Positions 60,967 through 64,000 of a DNA stretch of 64,000 bases are shown here, one piece after another. The DNA is from Ignavibacteriales bacterium (lineage in GTDB: Bacteria; Bacteroidota; Ignavibacteria; Ignavibacteriales; Ignavibacteriaceae). The stretch is taken from the NCBI GenBank assembly GCA_016707585.1, contig JADJHL010000008.1, positions 744,001 to 808,000 of the forward strand. The letters are read 5' to 3'. The notes below the pieces were generated by a model. It ran no database searches, had not been told where the DNA came from, and saw nothing but the letters and a program-made list of their open reading frames with translations. Made by a program: the position numbers and the translations under genes. The number at the start of each line of letters is the position of its first letter. Position 1 is the stretch's first letter.

Positions 60967-61893
60967 ATGGATTCATCTACAGATACCAAAGCACTTTTTG
61001 AAGAGATAAATAAACTAACAACAGAGCAACGTAATCCTCGATCAATGGAGATAGATGCAAAATCAACAGCAGAGATAATTAAAATTATTAATGATGAAGA
61101 TAAACTGGTGCCGTATGCTGTTGAACGAGAATTGCAATATATAGAACAAGCTGTAGATATAATTGTACAAGCATTAAAAAATGGTGGAAGACTTTTATAT
61201 TTTGGCGCTGGCACAAGCGGCAGACTTGGAGTTGTTGATGCTTCTGAATGTCCGCCAACTTTTGGTACACCTTATGGAATGATTGAAGGATTTATTGCTG
61301 GCGGAGAAGCGGCTATGTTTCGTGCACAGGAAGGAGCTGAGGATAAAGAAGAAAAAGGTGCAAGCGAAGTTGTTTCCGCAAAAGTTTCACCAAAAGATGT
61401 TGTTTGTGGAATTGCCGCAAGTAGAAGAACTCCATATGTTGTTGGTGCAGTAAAAAAAGCTAAACAACTTGGTGCAAAAACTTTATTTGTTACAACAAAT
61501 CCACGCAAAGATTTTGATATAGAAGAAGTTGATGTCGCAATTTGTCCTTATGTAGGACCTGAAGTTGTAATGGGTTCAACAAGAATGAAAAGTGGTACAG
61601 CGCAAAAGTTAGTTCTAAATATGTTAACAACTGCTGCAATGATAAGGCTTGGTAAAGTTTATGAAAATATGATGATCGATCTGCAAATGACTAATAAAAA
61701 ACTTGTGGAACGATCAAAAAAGATTGTTATGACTATTACTGGATTAAATTATGATGATGCTACAATAGCCCTTGATAAAGCAAAAGGTCATGTAAAGACA
61801 GCATTAGTAATGGTAAAGGCAAATGTTGATCTAAAAGAGGCCAGGGAAAGGCTAAAACGTGCAGATGGATTTGTAAGGATGGCAATTGAATGA
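60967..61893 (+). CDS. murQ: N-acetylmuramic acid 6-phosphate etherase
   Basis: About 308 residues from the ATG at 60967 (MDSSTDTKALFEEINKLTTE), the normal MurQ start; an upstream ATG at 60916 adds 17 odd residues. Signature segments: TTEQRNPRSMEID at the N-terminus, the SIS-fold loop YFGAGTSGRLGVVDASECPPT with the catalytic Glu (SEC), AQEGAED with the second acidic residue, NPEV-type GPEVVMGSTRMKSGTAQK and LVLNMLTTAAMIRLGK. It removes D-lactate from MurNAc-6-P to give GlcNAc-6-P. The D-lactate could be oxidised by the GlcD/GlcF-like pair at 14406 (inference). Divergent from the NagB fusion, so their shared region likely co-regulates them. Confidence 0.95.
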   Translation: MDSSTDTKALFEEINKLTTEQRNPRSMEIDAKSTAEIIKIINDEDKLVPYAVERELQYIEQAVDIIVQALKNGGRLLYFGAGTSGRLGVVDASECPPTFGTPYGMIEGFIAGGEAAMFRAQEGAEDKEEKGASEVVSAKVSPKDVVCGIAASRRTPYVVGAVKKAKQLGAKTLFVTTNPRKDFDIEEVDVAICPYVGPEVVMGSTRMKSGTAQKLVLNMLTTAAMIRLGKVYENMMIDLQMTNKKLVERSKKIVMTITGLNYDDATIALDKAKGHVKTALVMVKANVDLKEARERLKRADGFVRMAIE

Positions 61894-62017
61894 GTTGGCA
61901 TATAAAAAACTTATTTATTTAATTGCATTAAGAATTTCAAATCTTTAATTTTCAAATAGAATCGTCGAAAAAAGTTTACTAACTAACTAATACTAACAAA
62001 TATCTTAGGAGGTTTCT

Positions 62018-63721
62018 ATGAACCGACTGCTCACTTTATTAATAGTTTTTGTGTTGTTATCTCTTATTTCAATTCAAGCTCAAACTTTTCCTAGATTTGC
62101 GGAATTTACTACGACATCAACTCAGGTCAGAGGATTTGGGGGTATAGTTGCAGGTGTGGATTTTGATCAAGATGGAATGCCTGAAATTTATGCATGTAAT
62201 ACTAATATGGTTGACTGGTGTTTTGAAATAACACCTAGGATTTTCAAGTTTGAATGGAATGGTACTGAATGGGTTGAAGTATGGGCTGCTTCAACAACTA
62301 ATATTGGACAAAATACTTGGCCTGCTTTAACCTGGGGCGATACGGATGAAGATGGTAAACCAGAATTGTATTGGTTTCCTGTAGAAAATTTTGATCCTGT
62401 TGGTGATACTTGCACTGCTGCTACAGATTTAAATCCTGTTCGTTTATACGTTTATGAATATCCTGGTGATGGAAGTGATAATATGGGTGTTGCTGATGGT
62501 CTTGGTGGCTTTTTACCAAATGCTCAAACTACAATTACTCAAGATCAAAGCGATCCAACCAGACCATTTCGAGCAAAAGTTGCAGACGTTGATGGTGATG
62601 GAAAAGATGAAATAATTTTTGTCGATAGACAAGCTGGCAATAATCTTACTTCTGATTTAGCAGATATGCATGTTGGTGTCGTTTCAGTTAATGAAATACC
62701 TGATAATGGTGGTGGATTAGAAGTATGGACAATTGAATTCCGCGGTGAAGGTGATATAAATTTAACTGATACTGGAAACAAATGGGATCTTGCCATTCTT
62801 AATAATTATATATACCTATTTGATGGAAATTTAACCGGTGGAAGCAAAGTTTGGCCAGTAAGATATGTCAGTGGTAATTGGGAAACATTACCTGGGCAAA
62901 ATGGTATAGCTGGAGGTAACTCTTCATTTAAAGGTTCAGAAGTTGTCGATATCAATAAAGATGGTACTAAAGAAATTATTGTAGCTGAATGGTTGGGAAA
63001 TGCCATTGGACAAGGGGCTAAAATATGGTTATTACAACAGGTTGCAGATTCTCTTGTTTCAACAGAAATTGCTGATCTTGAATCGTTGGGAGCAGTTAGA
63101 TTACAAGCTTCTTCTTTTGGTGATATCGATGCTGATGGTAATTTGGATTTTATTGTTGGATCAAGAAGAGAAGCAAATAATACTGCAAAAGTGCCAATTT
63201 TTAGAGTAGAATATCAGGGTGGTGATATTACAAATCCTGCAAGTTATATTTCTTCAATTTTAGATTCAGCTTACTGGGATAAAAATGGTGATATGGAAAC
63301 ATACGTTGCAAACCTTGATGGAGATGCAGCTGATGAAGTATTATATACACAAGGTTATCCAAGAGGTAATGCAAATGATGATCCTATGCCTTTAATTGTT
63401 TTAGATTTACAGTATACTCCTGTCTCCGTTGAATTGGAATCAAGCCAGGTTCCTTCACAATTTTTCTTAAATCAAAATTTCCCAAATCCATTTAACCCTT
63501 CTACCCAAATTAAATTTGGTATTACTGAAGCCGCAAATGTTGATTTGAGAATTTATGATATACTTGGAAGTGAAGTTGCTGTTGTAATAAATAATCAATA
63601 CTTAGCTGCTGGTTCTTACAGTACAAAATTTGATGCAGCAAATCTTGCAAGTGGAATTTATATTTATAAATTAACTGCTGGTGCTAATACAGTATCTAAA
63701 AAAATGCAGTTGTTAAAGTAA
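62018..63721 (+). CDS. T9SS-secreted protein with FG-GAP/VCBS-like repeats
   Basis: 567 residues with a strong ribosome site AGGAGG before the ATG and a signal peptide (about 1-21, SIQAQ). Repeats like FG-GAP/VCBS calcium sites are visible: GVDFDQDGMPEIYAC, WGDTDEDGKPELYWF, VADVDGDGKDEIIFVD, VVDINKDGTKEIIVAE, GDIDADGNLDFIVGS and NLDGDAADEVLYTQG. They make an integrin-alpha-like propeller. The C-terminal about 80 residues form a type A T9SS sorting domain (NFPNPFNPSTQIKFGI near residue 487, KKMQLLK). A cell-surface or released calcium-binding protein. It is followed by a terminator and a TonB receptor gene, and starts about 125 bases after murQ; it may be its own unit. Confidence 0.9.
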   Translation: MNRLLTLLIVFVLLSLISIQAQTFPRFAEFTTTSTQVRGFGGIVAGVDFDQDGMPEIYACNTNMVDWCFEITPRIFKFEWNGTEWVEVWAASTTNIGQNTWPALTWGDTDEDGKPELYWFPVENFDPVGDTCTAATDLNPVRLYVYEYPGDGSDNMGVADGLGGFLPNAQTTITQDQSDPTRPFRAKVADVDGDGKDEIIFVDRQAGNNLTSDLADMHVGVVSVNEIPDNGGGLEVWTIEFRGEGDINLTDTGNKWDLAILNNYIYLFDGNLTGGSKVWPVRYVSGNWETLPGQNGIAGGNSSFKGSEVVDINKDGTKEIIVAEWLGNAIGQGAKIWLLQQVADSLVSTEIADLESLGAVRLQASSFGDIDADGNLDFIVGSRREANNTAKVPIFRVEYQGGDITNPASYISSILDSAYWDKNGDMETYVANLDGDAADEVLYTQGYPRGNANDDPMPLIVLDLQYTPVSVELESSQVPSQFFLNQNFPNPFNPSTQIKFGITEAANVDLRIYDILGSEVAVVINNQYLAAGSYSTKFDAANLASGIYIYKLTAGANTVSKKMQLLK

Positions 63722-63737
63722 TTTAGTTTTTTGTTTT

Positions 63738-63810
63738 GGGTTATTAGATAAATATTGAATGAGATTGTTCAATAAAATCTGATAACCCATTTTGTTATTG
63801 ATTTTGTTAT
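63738..63810 (+). terminator. Terminator after the FG-GAP T9SS gene
   Basis: GGGTTATTAGAT (63738-63749) pairs with ATCTGATAACCC (63777-63788), allowing one mismatch, with an inner ATTGAA/TTCAAT pair, followed by TTTTGTTATTGATTTTGTT. Confidence 0.7.
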
Positions 63811-63891
63811 AAGTTTTTCTGCTTGTAACAGACCGAAAAGGCAGTACTTTTTTCACAATCTATATAATTAATTTTGCCAAAAGAGGTCACG

Positions 63892-64000
63892 ATGAAAAAA
63901 CCTTTACATTTTATTTCTCTCATCTTACTAATCTTTTTTATAATTCTTCAATCATCAATCTATGCAGGTGGAACCGGTAAAATAGCCGGCAAAGTAACTG
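63892..64000 (+). CDS. TonB-dependent receptor, N-terminal fragment
   Basis: The ATG at 63892 follows an AGAGG ribosome site. The first 36 residues are visible: a signal peptide (MKKPLHFISLILLIFFIILQ, to about residue 25, IYA) and then GGTGKIAGKVT, the first strand of a carboxypeptidase-regulatory-like domain as at 42803. It is probably a TonB-dependent receptor; the rest runs off the right edge, so a Fn3-type secreted protein cannot be ruled out. Confidence 0.6.
   Translation, partial: MKKPLHFISLILLIFFIILQSSIYAGGTGKIAGKVT

Noticed and set aside
1..64000. tRNA, rRNA, insertion sequences, prophage or defence genes
   Set aside because: Reading the gaps and coding regions gave no tRNA/rRNA signature, transposase, integrase or known defence domain. 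Small tRNA genes could be missed without a covariance search.

Overview
The window is AT-rich, densely coded, and reads as a chromosomal segment of a Bacteroidota/Chlorobi-group bacterium, most likely class Ignavibacteria. The main evidence is six proteins that end in a type IX secretion (T9SS) C-terminal sorting domain with the N-[YF]-P-N-P-F-N-P-[ST]-T signature and a basic tail such as KKMILLK, a PorV-like barrel, TonB-dependent receptors with carboxypeptidase-regulatory N-termini, many Bacteroidota-style lipoproteins (short signal peptide, Cys, then acidic residues), and a TAnnTTTG-like promoter. I see no tRNA, rRNA, CRISPR array, phage or transposase.

Layout. 1-203: end of an ADP-ribosylglycohydrolase. 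600-700: a small structured RNA candidate. 776-3369: ECF sigma / zinc-finger anti-sigma with HEAT repeats / secreted beta-solenoid operon. 3586-7787: a DUF5916-type outer-membrane protein and, convergent, an OmpA protein with calcium-binding repeats. 7890-7985 (minus): a second copy of the structured RNA. 8094-14070 (minus): complete RND efflux operon (TolC, MFP, RND pump, PII-like protein). 14406-17145: GlcD/GlcF-type oxidase pair. 17243-29845: lysA, amidase-NamZ fusion, sugar kinase, AmpG-like permease, a T9SS propeller, NlpC/P60 and transglutaminase, a NagX-type acyltransferase and a lipocalin. 30114-34233: multihaem cytochrome lipoprotein, two double-rhodanese lipoproteins and a TPR protein. 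34270-40972 (minus): NlpC/P60 T9SS protein, small lipoprotein, amidase_3 T9SS protein, TolB-like protein. 41133-42611: glycosyltransferase. 42803-51370: TonB receptor / PorV / propeller cluster. 51573-57107: GHL10 (DigH-like) T9SS hydrolase and amidase lipoprotein. 57193-61893: dipeptide epimerase, NagB-PIG-L fusion, MurQ. 62018-64000: FG-GAP-type T9SS protein and the start of another TonB receptor.

The strongest theme is peptidoglycan breakdown and salvage. In one 45-kb stretch I find secreted or envelope enzymes that could cut denuded glycan (GHL10), stem-peptide amide bonds (two amidase_3, one amidase_2), peptides (two NlpC/P60) and terminal MurNAc (NamZ). With them are an AmpG-like permease, an N-acetylhexosamine kinase, MurQ, a NagB-PIG-L fusion, an L-Ala-D/L-Glu epimerase, a NagX-like acyltransferase and LysA. 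Together these could take murein to fructose-6-phosphate, L-Ala-L-Glu and lysine. That pathway is inferred from families and proximity.

The most novel-looking item is a pair of about 70-110-nt intergenic elements on opposite strands (about 604-692 plus; about 7888-7985 minus). Both have the same architecture: outer stem, internal loop, AGG/CCT inner stem with a C-rich loop, then a Rho-independent terminator with a near-identical 3' half. The base pairs of the outer stem differ in a compensatory way.
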